A stretch of DNA of 8,602 nucleotides from Actinomycetota bacterium (GTDB lineage Bacteria; Actinomycetota; Thermoleophilia; Solirubrobacterales; Solirubrobacteraceae). Positions within the stretch are counted from its first letter, which is position 1. Each line of letters opens with the position of its first letter. The notes beneath the pieces were generated by a model, which had not been told where the DNA came from, made no database searches, and worked only from the letters and a program-made list of their open reading frames with translations. The stretch is from contig VAYD01000140.1 in assembly GCA_005883905.1 (NCBI GenBank), positions 1-8,602 of the forward strand, in the 5' to 3' direction. Below, piece after piece: positions 1 through 5,495 of this stretch. The translations under genes and the position numbers were made by a program.

Positions 1-31
1 GCGCCACGGCGCACAGGTCGTCGCGGCCTGA
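1..31 (+). CDS. Possible 3' end of an upstream gene (partial)
   Basis: One forward frame is open from the window edge (codons starting at base 2, reading RHGAQVVAA) and stops at TGA 29-31. The final A of that stop is the first base of the ATG of the TetR gene, a TGATG stop-start overlap typical of translationally coupled bacterial genes. Nine codons are far too few to name a product, and a short open frame in GC-rich DNA is common. The overlap is the only real support. Confidence 0.2.
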   Translation, partial: RHGAQVVAA

Positions 32-561
32 TGGCGCGGCTCACGCGCAAGGAGTCCCAGGCGCGGACGCGTTCGCAGCTGATCGAGGCCGCCGGCAGGG
101 TCTTCGCCGACCGCGGCCTCGAGCGGGCGACCGTCGACCAGGTCGCCGGCGCGGCCGGGTACACGAAGGGCGCCTTCTACGCGAACTTCAGGAGCAAGGA
201 GGACTTGTTCCTCGCGATGCTCGACGAGCGGTTCGCCAAGCGCCTCGACGAGATCGAGCGCGTGATGGAGAGCGGAGCCTCGGTCGAGGACCAGGCGCGC
301 CAGGCGGGCCGCGACTTCACCGAGTTCCTCGCCACCGACCCGGAGTGGTCGCGGCTGTTCTTCGAGTTCGCCGTCCAGGCGATGCGCGACGAGGACTTCC
401 GTCAGGAGCTCGTCACGCGCCACCGCACGATCCGCATCTCGAACAGCGCGAAGCTCGCGCCGATGCAGCGGCGGATGCCGCCGCCGAACGGGATCCAGCT
501 GTACGTGCCGCCCTGCCCCTCGAGGAAGCGCTCGGGCCGAAAGCGGCGCGGTTCGGGGTAG
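31..561 (+). CDS. TetR/AcrR family transcriptional regulator with a replaced C-terminus
   Basis: Residues 1 to about 135 are a TetR-family repressor. The N-terminal three-helix DNA-binding domain spans about 12-60, with the 'VAGAAGYTKGAFYANFRSKEDLF' type of turn and recognition helix at 38-60. Helical ligand-domain sequence follows to RHRTIR (130-135). Such proteins bind palindromic operators as dimers and release them on binding a small ligand. From residue 136 the family pattern stops: the last 41 residues (basic and proline-rich, ending KRRGSG) are the antisense reading of the heme-binding end of the convergent P450. A normal TetR protein is about 190-220 residues, so roughly 55-80 residues of the ligand/dimer domain are missing. 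It was probably the regulator of the neighbouring P450, but as written it is unlikely to dimerise normally. The ATG at 31 is chosen because the HTH starts soon after and a TGATG overlap may couple it to an upstream gene. No strong ribosome site is visible. The family call is firm; functionality is doubtful. Confidence 0.85.
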   Translation: MARLTRKESQARTRSQLIEAAGRVFADRGLERATVDQVAGAAGYTKGAFYANFRSKEDLFLAMLDERFAKRLDEIERVMESGASVEDQARQAGRDFTEFLATDPEWSRLFFEFAVQAMRDEDFRQELVTRHRTIRISNSAKLAPMQRRMPPPNGIQLYVPPCPSRKRSGRKRRGSG

Positions 562-1604
562 ACGTCCGCGCGGTGCTGCACGAGGTAGATGTTCGGCGCG
601 ACGATGACGCCCTCGGGCAGCAGGCGGCCGCCGATCTCGACGCCGCGCTTGAGCAGCCGCGCGACGATCGGCAGCACGGGCCGCATCCGGAGCGTCTCCT
701 TGCACACGGCCTCGGCGTACTCGGTGCCGGCCTCCTGGGCCTCGGTGACGAGCTGCTCCATCGCCTCGGGATGGCGCACGAGCCGCTCGATCGCCCAGGC
801 GAGCGACGTCGCCGTGGTCTCGTGGCCGGCGAGCAGCAACGTCATCAGCTCGTCGCGCAGCTCCTCGTCGCTCATCGACGAGCCGTCCTCGTGGCGCGCC
901 TGCAGCAGCAGCGACAGGATGTCCTCGCGCTCGTCCAGATCGGTCCGCGTGCGCGCGTAGCGGATCTCCTCGTAGACGACCGCGTCGACCTTGGCCCGCG
1001 CGCGCTTGAAGAAGAAGTTGCGCTCCTGATGGTCGACGTCCATCAGCGACAGGTAGGCGATCTGGCGCGGGCTGGTCCCCCAGTCCAGGAACTCCTTGAG
1101 CGCCGCGCGCGTGCGCTGCGCGCGGGTCGGCTCGGTCGTGCCGAAGACCGCCTCGACGATGATCCGCATCGTCACGTCCTGCGTCTGGGTGTGCAGGCGG
1201 AACGGGACGCCGCGCGGCCACCCGGCGATGTCGCGCTCGGCGATCTCGCGCATCAGCTCGCCGTAGCGCTGCATGCGCTCGCCGTGGAACGGCGGCAGCA
1301 GCAGCTTGCGCTGGCGCATGTGCTGCGCGTCGTCGAGCAGCAGCACGGAGTGCTTGCCGAGCGACGGGCGCAGGATCACGTTCGCTTCGCCGGCGTGGAA
1401 GACGGCGGGATCGCCCGTGAACACCTCCTTGATCATGTCCGGGTGGGCGAGCATCACGACCGGCCCGACCTGGCCGAGGCGGATCGTGAACATGTCGCCG
1501 TACTCGCGGTGGCAGCGATCGAGGAACGGCCGTGGGCGGAAGCCCCACGCCAGCGACTGGCGCAGGACGGTCTGGGAAGGCCCGGACGGCAGCGTGGCGG
1601 TCAT
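402..1604 (-). CDS. Cytochrome P450, C-terminally truncated
   Basis: This is a heme-thiolate monooxygenase that would insert one oxygen atom from O2 into an organic substrate using electrons from a ferredoxin/reductase. The landmarks are present in order: C-helix HMRQRK at 95-100; 'PPFHGERM' at 104-111, a pattern I associate with the CYP110/CYP138-like group; I-helix oxygen-activation AGHETT at 259-264; K-helix ETLR at 303-306; PERF at 357-360; and the heme loop FGGGIRRC at 373-380 with Cys380 as the iron ligand. After EMRIV (389-393) the sequence changes abruptly to RWRVTSS and stops. Relatives usually continue about 45-60 residues (end of the L-helix region and the final beta strands that shape the substrate pocket). 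The lost part coincides with the lost end of the convergent TetR gene. The start ATG at 1604 has no Shine-Dalgarno, but a promoter -10 lies 7 nt upstream, suggesting a leaderless mRNA. P450 identity is very sure; substrate is unknown; activity is unlikely without the missing end. Confidence 0.92.
   Translation of the reverse strand: MTATLPSGPSQTVLRQSLAWGFRPRPFLDRCHREYGDMFTIRLGQVGPVVMLAHPDMIKEVFTGDPAVFHAGEANVILRPSLGKHSVLLLDDAQHMRQRKLLLPPFHGERMQRYGELMREIAERDIAGWPRGVPFRLHTQTQDVTMRIIVEAVFGTTEPTRAQRTRAALKEFLDWGTSPRQIAYLSLMDVDHQERNFFFKRARAKVDAVVYEEIRYARTRTDLDEREDILSLLLQARHEDGSSMSDEELRDELMTLLLAGHETTATSLAWAIERLVRHPEAMEQLVTEAQEAGTEYAEAVCKETLRMRPVLPIVARLLKRGVEIGGRLLPEGVIVAPNIYLVQHRADVYPEPRRFRPERFLEGQGGTYSWIPFGGGIRRCIGASFALFEMRIVRWRVTSS
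426..437. other. Joint where two convergent genes are fused
   Basis: Forward, TetR-like codons run to Arg135 (433-435). In reverse, P450-like codons run to Val393 (426-428). The two family-like readings therefore overlap only in these 12 bases (CACGATCCGCAT), and each becomes family-unlike just beyond. This is what a deletion between two convergent genes at a short shared sequence would leave. An assembly chimera would look the same. The TetR HRTIR codons and the P450 MRIV codons read antisense could both supply the shared bases. Confidence 0.65.
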
Positions 1605-1641
1605 GTACCGGACGGTATTCGAATACTTGCCGGTACGTCAA
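1605..1641 (-). promoter_or_regulatory. P450 promoter with 32-bp operator-like palindrome
   Basis: Bases 1605-1636 form a near-perfect palindrome. The outer arms are GTACCGG (1605-1611) and CCGGTAC (1630-1636). The self-complementary core is GTATTCGAATAC (1615-1626). Only the two 3-base connectors (ACG, TTG) do not match. It can also be read as two overlapping 12-bp sites, TACCGGACGGTA and TACTTGCCGGTA, as used by TetR proteins that bind as two dimers. On the minus strand a promoter fits within it: -35 TTGACG (1641-1636), an 18-bp spacer and -10 TACCGT (1617-1612). The -10 ends 7 nt before the P450 ATG, so transcription would start at or next to the A of the ATG, giving a leaderless message. 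A bound repressor would cover the -10 and start site. The sequence symmetry is observed; the regulator (probably the neighbouring TetR) and the promoter are inferred. Confidence 0.7.
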
Positions 1642-2033
1642 ATGGCGAGGACACCGGCGGCGCCGAGGCGGGCGCGGACGCGGTGGAACCCTTCGCGCCC
1701 GTGCTCGCCGTCGTGGCGGACCGTCACGTCGAGCTCGGCGCCCGAGCCGTCGAGGATCGCGTCGACCGCGGCGCCCACGTCGTCTGCCGACACGACACGC
1801 CCGCGCGGGAGCTGCGTGCGCTGCAACAGCTCCTCGCACCACGCCGGATCCGTCGCGACGACCACCGCTGCCGGTGCGCGCCGGGCGACGAACTCGGCCG
1901 CCTCCGCGAGCGCATTTCCGTCAGCGATCACGACCACGTCGGCGCCACCGGAATCCGGTGAAGGCCAGCGCACAATTTCGGCGTGTCGGTTCGTGAGGAG
2001 GACATCACCGATGACAGTGATCTTGCTTCTCAT
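1638..2033 (-). CDS. Miniature malate/lactate dehydrogenase-like protein (no catalytic region)
   Basis: This 131-residue ORF follows the malate/lactate dehydrogenase fold pattern in order but in shortened form. SKITVIG (3-9) matches the first Rossmann strand. GGADVVVIADG (29-39) matches the 'SDIVVITAG' strand. ARRAPAAVVVATDP (50-63) matches the 'SPDAIVIVVTNP' strand. The LPRGRVVS stretch matches 'FPKERVIG'. The tail with DGEHGREGF...VRARLGAAGV matches the C-terminal 'LEGEYG...VPVKLGRNGV' strands. The arginine-bearing substrate loop, the catalytic Asp/Arg and the catalytic His segment are absent, so about 180 residues of a normal 310 are missing and no dehydrogenase activity is expected. The glycine-rich nucleotide loop is also lost after VIG. 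Its stop codon lies within the -35 of the P450 promoter, so the two genes are 33 bp apart on the same strand. No Shine-Dalgarno is visible; TATTTT (2044-2039) 5 nt before the ATG could be a -10. Its 5' end overlaps a forward leader ORF antisense. The homology is my reading by eye; the role is unknown (regulatory or decaying remnant). Confidence 0.6.
   Translation of the reverse strand: MRSKITVIGDVLLTNRHAEIVRWPSPDSGGADVVVIADGNALAEAAEFVARRAPAAVVVATDPAWCEELLQRTQLPRGRVVSADDVGAAVDAILDGSGAELDVTVRHDGEHGREGFHRVRARLGAAGVLAI
1946..1960. repeat. 15-bp perfect palindrome with ACCGG half-sites
   Basis: CACCGGA-A-TCCGGTG is perfectly symmetric about base 1953. It lies inside the dehydrogenase-like ORF and about 35 bp before the Shine-Dalgarno of the forward leader ORF. 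Its ACCGG half-site is the same core as in the outer arms of the P450 operator palindrome. It may be a second binding site for the same repressor, but arms of 7 bp also arise by chance in GC-rich coding DNA. Confidence 0.25.
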
Positions 2034-2070
2034 TGACGAAAATACTCGGGGATGGGAGTCTGACGGTTAA
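2011..2070 (+). CDS. Short leader ORF (19 aa) with strong ribosome site
   Basis: A near-ideal Shine-Dalgarno GAGGAGG (1995-2001) is followed by 9 nt and ATG at 2011. The ORF encodes MTVILLLIDENTRGWESDG and ends in TAA at 2068-2070, just 2 nt before the ATG of the winged-helix gene (TAATCATG). That gene has only a poorly placed GGAG (2055-2058, 14 nt away), so it probably depends on ribosomes finishing this leader (termination-reinitiation). The peptide has a hydrophobic start (VILLLI) and a charged end. I see no run of one amino acid that would mark a classical attenuator. It lies antisense to the first residues of the dehydrogenase-like ORF, so both cannot be freely optimised. It is real if the ribosome site is taken at face value. 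Confidence 0.5.
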   Translation: MTVILLLIDENTRGWESDG

Positions 2071-2072
2071 TC

Positions 2073-2465
2073 ATGGCTGACTTTCTCGATGAAAAGCGCC
2101 GCGAGATCCGCGCGCGGCTGCAAGAGCTCAAGCCCCTCGTCGACGAGTACCACCGGCTTGAGGCGGCGGTTCAGGCGTTGGACGGCGTGAACCCTCCCAC
2201 GTCCCGCGCCACGACGCGCCGCGCGCGTTCCACCACCACCCGTAGCGGCTCGGGCACCGGTCGCCGCGGGCGCCCGCGCGGCTCCGGCACGCGCGGCAAG
2301 CAGGCGCTCGAGCTCGTCCGCTCGAACCCCGGGATCACGATTCCGGAGCTTGCCGTGAAGATGGGCATCAAGCAGAACTACCTGTACCGCGTCCTCCCCG
2401 GCCTGCAGAAGGACGGCATGGTCCGCAAGGAGGGCAAGGGCTGGCACACGCGCGACGCTGCATAG
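2073..2465 (+). CDS. Coiled-coil / AT-hook / winged-helix DNA-binding protein
   Basis: This 130-residue protein has three visible parts. Residues 1-38 (MADFLDEKRREIRARLQEL...LEAAVQALDG) form a charged heptad-like helix suited to dimerisation. Residues 40-76 are a basic, Ser/Thr/Gly/Arg-rich flexible linker containing RGRPRG (65-70), the core of an AT-hook that binds the minor groove. Residues 77-127 form a winged-helix domain (KQALELVRSNPGITIPELAVKMGI...YLYRVLPGLQKDGMVRKEGKGW), with the wing near KEGKGW. I recognise the type as a small actinobacterial HTH protein but not a named family. The architecture resembles nucleoid-associated or silencing proteins (oligomerisation helix, linker, DNA-binding end), which is an inference. 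It lies 36 bp upstream of the large LuxR regulator on the same strand, so co-transcription is likely, and it is probably translated by coupling to the leader ORF. A small hairpin with GCGCC/GGCGC arms (2472-2485) lies between the two genes. Confidence 0.85.
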   Translation: MADFLDEKRREIRARLQELKPLVDEYHRLEAAVQALDGVNPPTSRATTRRARSTTTRSGSGTGRRGRPRGSGTRGKQALELVRSNPGITIPELAVKMGIKQNYLYRVLPGLQKDGMVRKEGKGWHTRDAA

Positions 2466-2501
2466 GTTGCAGCGCCGTGAGGCGCGGATCAGGATCTCGC
2501 C

Positions 2502-5159
2502 GTGAGCCTCCTGGAACGAGCGGACGCCGTCGCAGCGCTCGACGCCGCGCTGGAGCGCGCGCGCGGGGGGCCGGAGGGCCGGCTCGTCATGGTGCGCGGC
2601 GAGGCAGGCGTCGGGAAGACCTCAGTCGTCCGCGCGTTCTGCACCGGGCGCGGGCCGGAGCTGGACGCCCTGTGGGGCAACTGCGACCCGCTCTTCACCC
2701 CGCGGCCTCTCGGGCCGGTACTCGAGATCGCCGACCGCCTCGGCGGCGTGCTCGCAGAGCTCGTGGACGGCGAGGCGCCGCCGCACCGTGTCGTGGCGGC
2801 GCTGCTGGACGAGCTGTCGGCGCGCGCGCCCGTGGTCGTGGTCTTCGAGGACATCCATTGGGCAGACGAGGGCACGCTCGACGTTCTGCGCCTGCTCGCC
2901 CGGCGTGTCGGGCCCGGGGTGCTCGTCATCTGCACGTACCGCGACGACGAGCTTGCCCGCGAGCACCCGCTGCGTGTCGTGCTCGGCGAGCTTACGACCA
3001 CGGGCACCGTGGAGCGCCTGGCGCTGAGCCCGCTCTCGCAGTCCGCCGTCGCCGAGCTGGTGCAGTCGGCTGGACTGGATGCGGCAGAGCTCCACCGGAG
3101 AACGGGCGGCAACGCGTTCTTCGTGACCGAGGTACTGGCTGCCGCGGCGAGCGGCATCCCCGACACGGTGCGCGACGCCGTGCTCGCGCGCGCGGCGCGG
3201 ATGGACGGCGAGGCCCGCGGGCTGCTCGAGGCGGTCGCGATCGTTGCGCCGCAGATCGAGCTGTGGCTGCTCGAGACGATCTCCGGCCCGTCCTTCGCGC
3301 GGCTCGACGCGTGCGTCGCGTCGGGCATGATCGTCGGCGGCCCCGGGGGCGTCGCGTTCCGGCACGAGCTCGCGCGTCTGACGATCGAGGAGTCGCTCTC
3401 ACCCGTACGAGCCCTGGAACTCCACCGCGCCGCGCTGAGCGCGCTCACCGATCGAGCGGCGGACCTCGCGAGGCTCGCCCACCACGCCGAAGCCGCGGGC
3501 GACGACGACGCGGTGTTGCGGTTCGCGCCGGCCGCCGGCGCGCGCGCCGCCTCGCTTGGCGCGCATCGTGAGGCCGCCGCGCAGTACGCGCGCGCCCTCC
3601 GCTACGCAGGCGGGCTCGCGGACGACGCACGGGCGGATCTGCTCGAACCACTCGCGGTCGAGCTCTATGGCACCGGCCAGGTCGACGATGCCCTCGCCGC
3701 TCAGGAGGAAGCTGTGGGATGCAGGCGCCGGGCCGGCGACCGGCTCGCCGAAGGCGACGCGCTGCGCTCGCTCGGGCGCTACCTCGGTTTCGCCGGCCGG
3801 GCCGAGGCCGGCTTCGTCGCCCTGCGCGAGGCCGTGTCGGTACTCGAAGAGCTCCCACCAGGGCGCGAGCGAGCGCTGGCGTACGCGACGCTCTCGCAGC
3901 GCCTCCTGAACTGGGAGGACTTCGACGAGGCGCTTGTCTGGGGGAAGAAGGCGCTCGAGCTCGCGGAGTCGCTGGGCGACACGGAGGCGACGATCTATGC
4001 GCTGACGAACCTCGGGGGCGCACGGTTCCGGAGCGATGACCCCGCCGGTGCTCCGGAGCTCGAGCGGGCGTTCGCGCTTGCCCGTGACGCCGGCCTCGAC
4101 GAGCTCGCGTGCCGCGCGATCGTCAACCTCGGGCTGTGCGCGATGCGGGCGCGGATGCTCGACGCAGGCGAGCAGTGGCTGAGCCAGGCACGGGCGTACG
4201 CCGAGGAGCGCGGGCTCGATCTCTGGCGCGTCTATGCGGAGGCTGTCCTGGCGCGGCTCCAGCTGGACCGCGGGGACTGGGACCATGCCGAGCGGACCGC
4301 TCGGCATGTCCTCGCCGACGCGCGAGCGTGGTGGATCCACCAGCTCCTCGCGCTGAGCGTGCGCGGGCTCGCCAGGGCTCGCCGCGGCGACCCCGCCGCC
4401 GCCGAGGCGCTGGAGCGCGCGTGGCAGCTGGCCGCGCCAAGCGGCGAGCCGACATGGGTCGGCCCGGTCGGCGCCGCGCGCGCCGAGGCCGCCTGGCTGA
4501 CGGGCGATGCCGCCAAGGTCGCCGCCGCAACCGAGCCGGCGCTCGACCTCGCTCGCCGCCATCAGGCCGTGTGGGCCGTCAACGAACTGCTCTGCTGGCG
4601 ACGCCGCGCCGGGCTCGAGGACGAACCCAAGGTGGTTTCGTCGGGCCCGTACGCGCTCGAGGTCGCAGGTGACTGGCGCGGCGCTGCCGCGTGGTGGCAC
4701 GAGGCAGGCTGCCCGTACGAAGCGGCCCTGGCGCTCGCCGACAGCGACGAGCCAGAGGAGCTCCGCGAGAGTCTCGACGCGCTTCAGTCGATGGGCGCCA
4801 GCGCGGCCGCCGCGATCGTCGCTCGCCGGTTGCGCAGCCAAGGCGAGCGTGGCCTGCCGCGTGGGCCGCGTGCGGCGACGCGGGCCAACCCGGCCGGCCT
4901 GACGGCACGCGAGCTCGACGTGCTCGCGCTGGTCGCCGAGGGGCTGCGCAACGCCCAGATCGCCGAGCGACTGTTTCTCTCGGAGAAGACCGTCGACCAT
5001 CACGTTTCGGCGGTTCTGCGCAAGCTCGACGTGCACTCGCGCATCGACGCGGCGCGCGCCGCGCAGGTCCTCGGCATCGGCATCGGCGCGAAAGATGGGG
5101 AGCCCGGGAACACAAATATGGGGAACGCTCCCGTTTCGCCGCCTCCAGCGGGCTCGTAG
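2502..5159 (+). CDS. Large ATP-binding LuxR-family regulator (LAL type)
   Basis: This 885-residue signal-responsive transcriptional regulator belongs to the STAND/AAA group related to MalT. The N-terminal ATPase has Walker A GEAGVGKT (33-40), Walker B VVVVFEDIHWAD (111-122), the LVICTYRDDE strand (141-150) and the TGGNAFFVTE motif (201-210) followed by IPDTVRDAVLARAARM (219-234). The middle, about 300-790, is alanine-rich helical repeat sequence of TPR type, the usual ligand or partner-sensing part. The C-terminus carries a LuxR/GerE helix-turn-helix at about 800-847 (LTARELDVLALVAEG...SEKTVDHHVSAVLRKLDVHSR), followed by a 38-residue disordered tail. The length is normal for the family. The GTG start at 2502 is chosen for an AGGA-like ribosome site (about 2490-2493) about 7-8 nt upstream and because the ATPase begins at once. 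The proteins act in the cytoplasm as activators after ATP and inducer binding; the target here is unknown. The next gene, a small exported protein 60 bp downstream, is a plausible partner or target. Confidence 0.95.
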   Translation: MSLLERADAVAALDAALERARGGPEGRLVMVRGEAGVGKTSVVRAFCTGRGPELDALWGNCDPLFTPRPLGPVLEIADRLGGVLAELVDGEAPPHRVVAALLDELSARAPVVVVFEDIHWADEGTLDVLRLLARRVGPGVLVICTYRDDELAREHPLRVVLGELTTTGTVERLALSPLSQSAVAELVQSAGLDAAELHRRTGGNAFFVTEVLAAAASGIPDTVRDAVLARAARMDGEARGLLEAVAIVAPQIELWLLETISGPSFARLDACVASGMIVGGPGGVAFRHELARLTIEESLSPVRALELHRAALSALTDRAADLARLAHHAEAAGDDDAVLRFAPAAGARAASLGAHREAAAQYARALRYAGGLADDARADLLEPLAVELYGTGQVDDALAAQEEAVGCRRRAGDRLAEGDALRSLGRYLGFAGRAEAGFVALREAVSVLEELPPGRERALAYATLSQRLLNWEDFDEALVWGKKALELAESLGDTEATIYALTNLGGARFRSDDPAGAPELERAFALARDAGLDELACRAIVNLGLCAMRARMLDAGEQWLSQARAYAEERGLDLWRVYAEAVLARLQLDRGDWDHAERTARHVLADARAWWIHQLLALSVRGLARARRGDPAAAEALERAWQLAAPSGEPTWVGPVGAARAEAAWLTGDAAKVAAATEPALDLARRHQAVWAVNELLCWRRRAGLEDEPKVVSSGPYALEVAGDWRGAAAWWHEAGCPYEAALALADSDEPEELRESLDALQSMGASAAAAIVARRLRSQGERGLPRGPRAATRANPAGLTARELDVLALVAEGLRNAQIAERLFLSEKTVDHHVSAVLRKLDVHSRIDAARAAQVLGIGIGAKDGEPGNTNMGNAPVSPPPAGS
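4284..4308. repeat. 25-bp perfect palindrome inside the LuxR regulator gene
   Basis: CATGCCGAGCGG (4284-4295), a single central A (4296) and CCGCTCGGCATG (4297-4308) form a perfect inverted repeat with 12-bp arms. It encodes HAERTARH (residues 595-602) in the helical-repeat region, so the protein reading is itself near-symmetric. Arms this long and exact are not expected often by chance. A 1-nt loop is poor for an RNA hairpin, so a protein-binding site, a site favoured by DNA repair/recombination or simple chance remain possible. Confidence 0.6.
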
Positions 5160-5179
5160 CTTCGTTGCATCGATCCACG

Positions 5180-5198
5180 GCCGCCTCCGCCAGGCGGC
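5180..5198 (+). promoter_or_regulatory. Hairpin between the LuxR gene and the small exported protein
   Basis: GCCGCCT (5180-5186), loop CCGCC and AGGCGGC (5192-5198) make a 7-bp all-matched GC-rich stem. It sits 20 nt after the regulator's stop codon and 7 nt before the GAAGGAG ribosome site of the next gene. There is no T-run, so it is not a classical intrinsic terminator. It could partly terminate or process the transcript, or set the translation level of the next gene. Confidence 0.4.
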
Positions 5199-5219
5199 AG
5201 ACAGCGAAGGAGCCTGACG

Positions 5220-5480
5220 ATGTCCTCCATCAAGAGCCTCACCACCGCGCTGGTCGCGGCCGGCGCGATCGCCGCGCCGGCGGCCTCGGCCATGCCGGCC
5301 TCCGAGCCGATCGCGGTCAGCCCGGACTCCTCCACGACAGTCGTTCAGGCGCCCGCCGCCGACAACGGCTTCGACTGGGGCGACGCAGGCATCGGCGCCG
5401 GGGGCGTCGTTGCCGTCGCACTGCTGGCGCTGGGTGGCGTCGCGACCCTCCGCCACCGCAGCATGTCCCCTGCGAGCTGA
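5220..5480 (+). CDS. Small exported protein with C-terminal membrane anchor (DWGDAGIGAG motif)
   Basis: This 86-residue protein starts at ATG 5220, 7 nt after a strong ribosome site GAAGGAG (5206-5212). Residues 1-25 look like a Sec signal peptide: Lys5, a hydrophobic Ala/Val/Leu core and a probable cleavage site after ASA (22-24). Residues 26-50 are a short acidic, Ser/Pro-rich extracellular stretch. FDWGDAGIGAG (51-61) leads into a hydrophobic helix to about residue 77, followed by RHR and a short cytoplasmic tail, giving an anchor with the mature N-terminus outside. I recall similar DWxDAxIGA-to-membrane-segment endings in small actinobacterial proteins, but I know no assigned function. 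No enzyme motif is present. It may be controlled by the upstream regulator because of the order and spacing. Confidence 0.8.
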   Translation: MSSIKSLTTALVAAGAIAAPAASAMPASEPIAVSPDSSTTVVQAPAADNGFDWGDAGIGAGGVVAVALLALGGVATLRHRSMSPAS

Positions 5481-5495
5481 CCGTCAGGCGCCTCG

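Noticed and set aside
345..1961. 538-residue forward ORF across the P450 region
   Set aside because: It is the antisense shadow of the P450 and the dehydrogenase-like ORF, with Arg/Ala/Glu/His-rich composition and no family pattern; long shadow ORFs are normal at this GC.
5106..5136. Two GGGAAC hexamers 15 bp apart followed by CGTTT, like an ECF sigma-factor promoter
   Set aside because: The distance between GGGAAC and CGTT (about 20 or only 5-6 bp) does not fit the usual 16-19 bp spacing, and the stretch encodes the LuxR regulator tail.
3399..5456. 685-residue reverse ORF opposite the LuxR regulator
   Set aside because: Low-complexity Arg/Ala/Gly/Glu sequence, exactly antisense to a clear 885-residue gene, and it runs through the next gene's ribosome site; treated as a GC-driven artefact.
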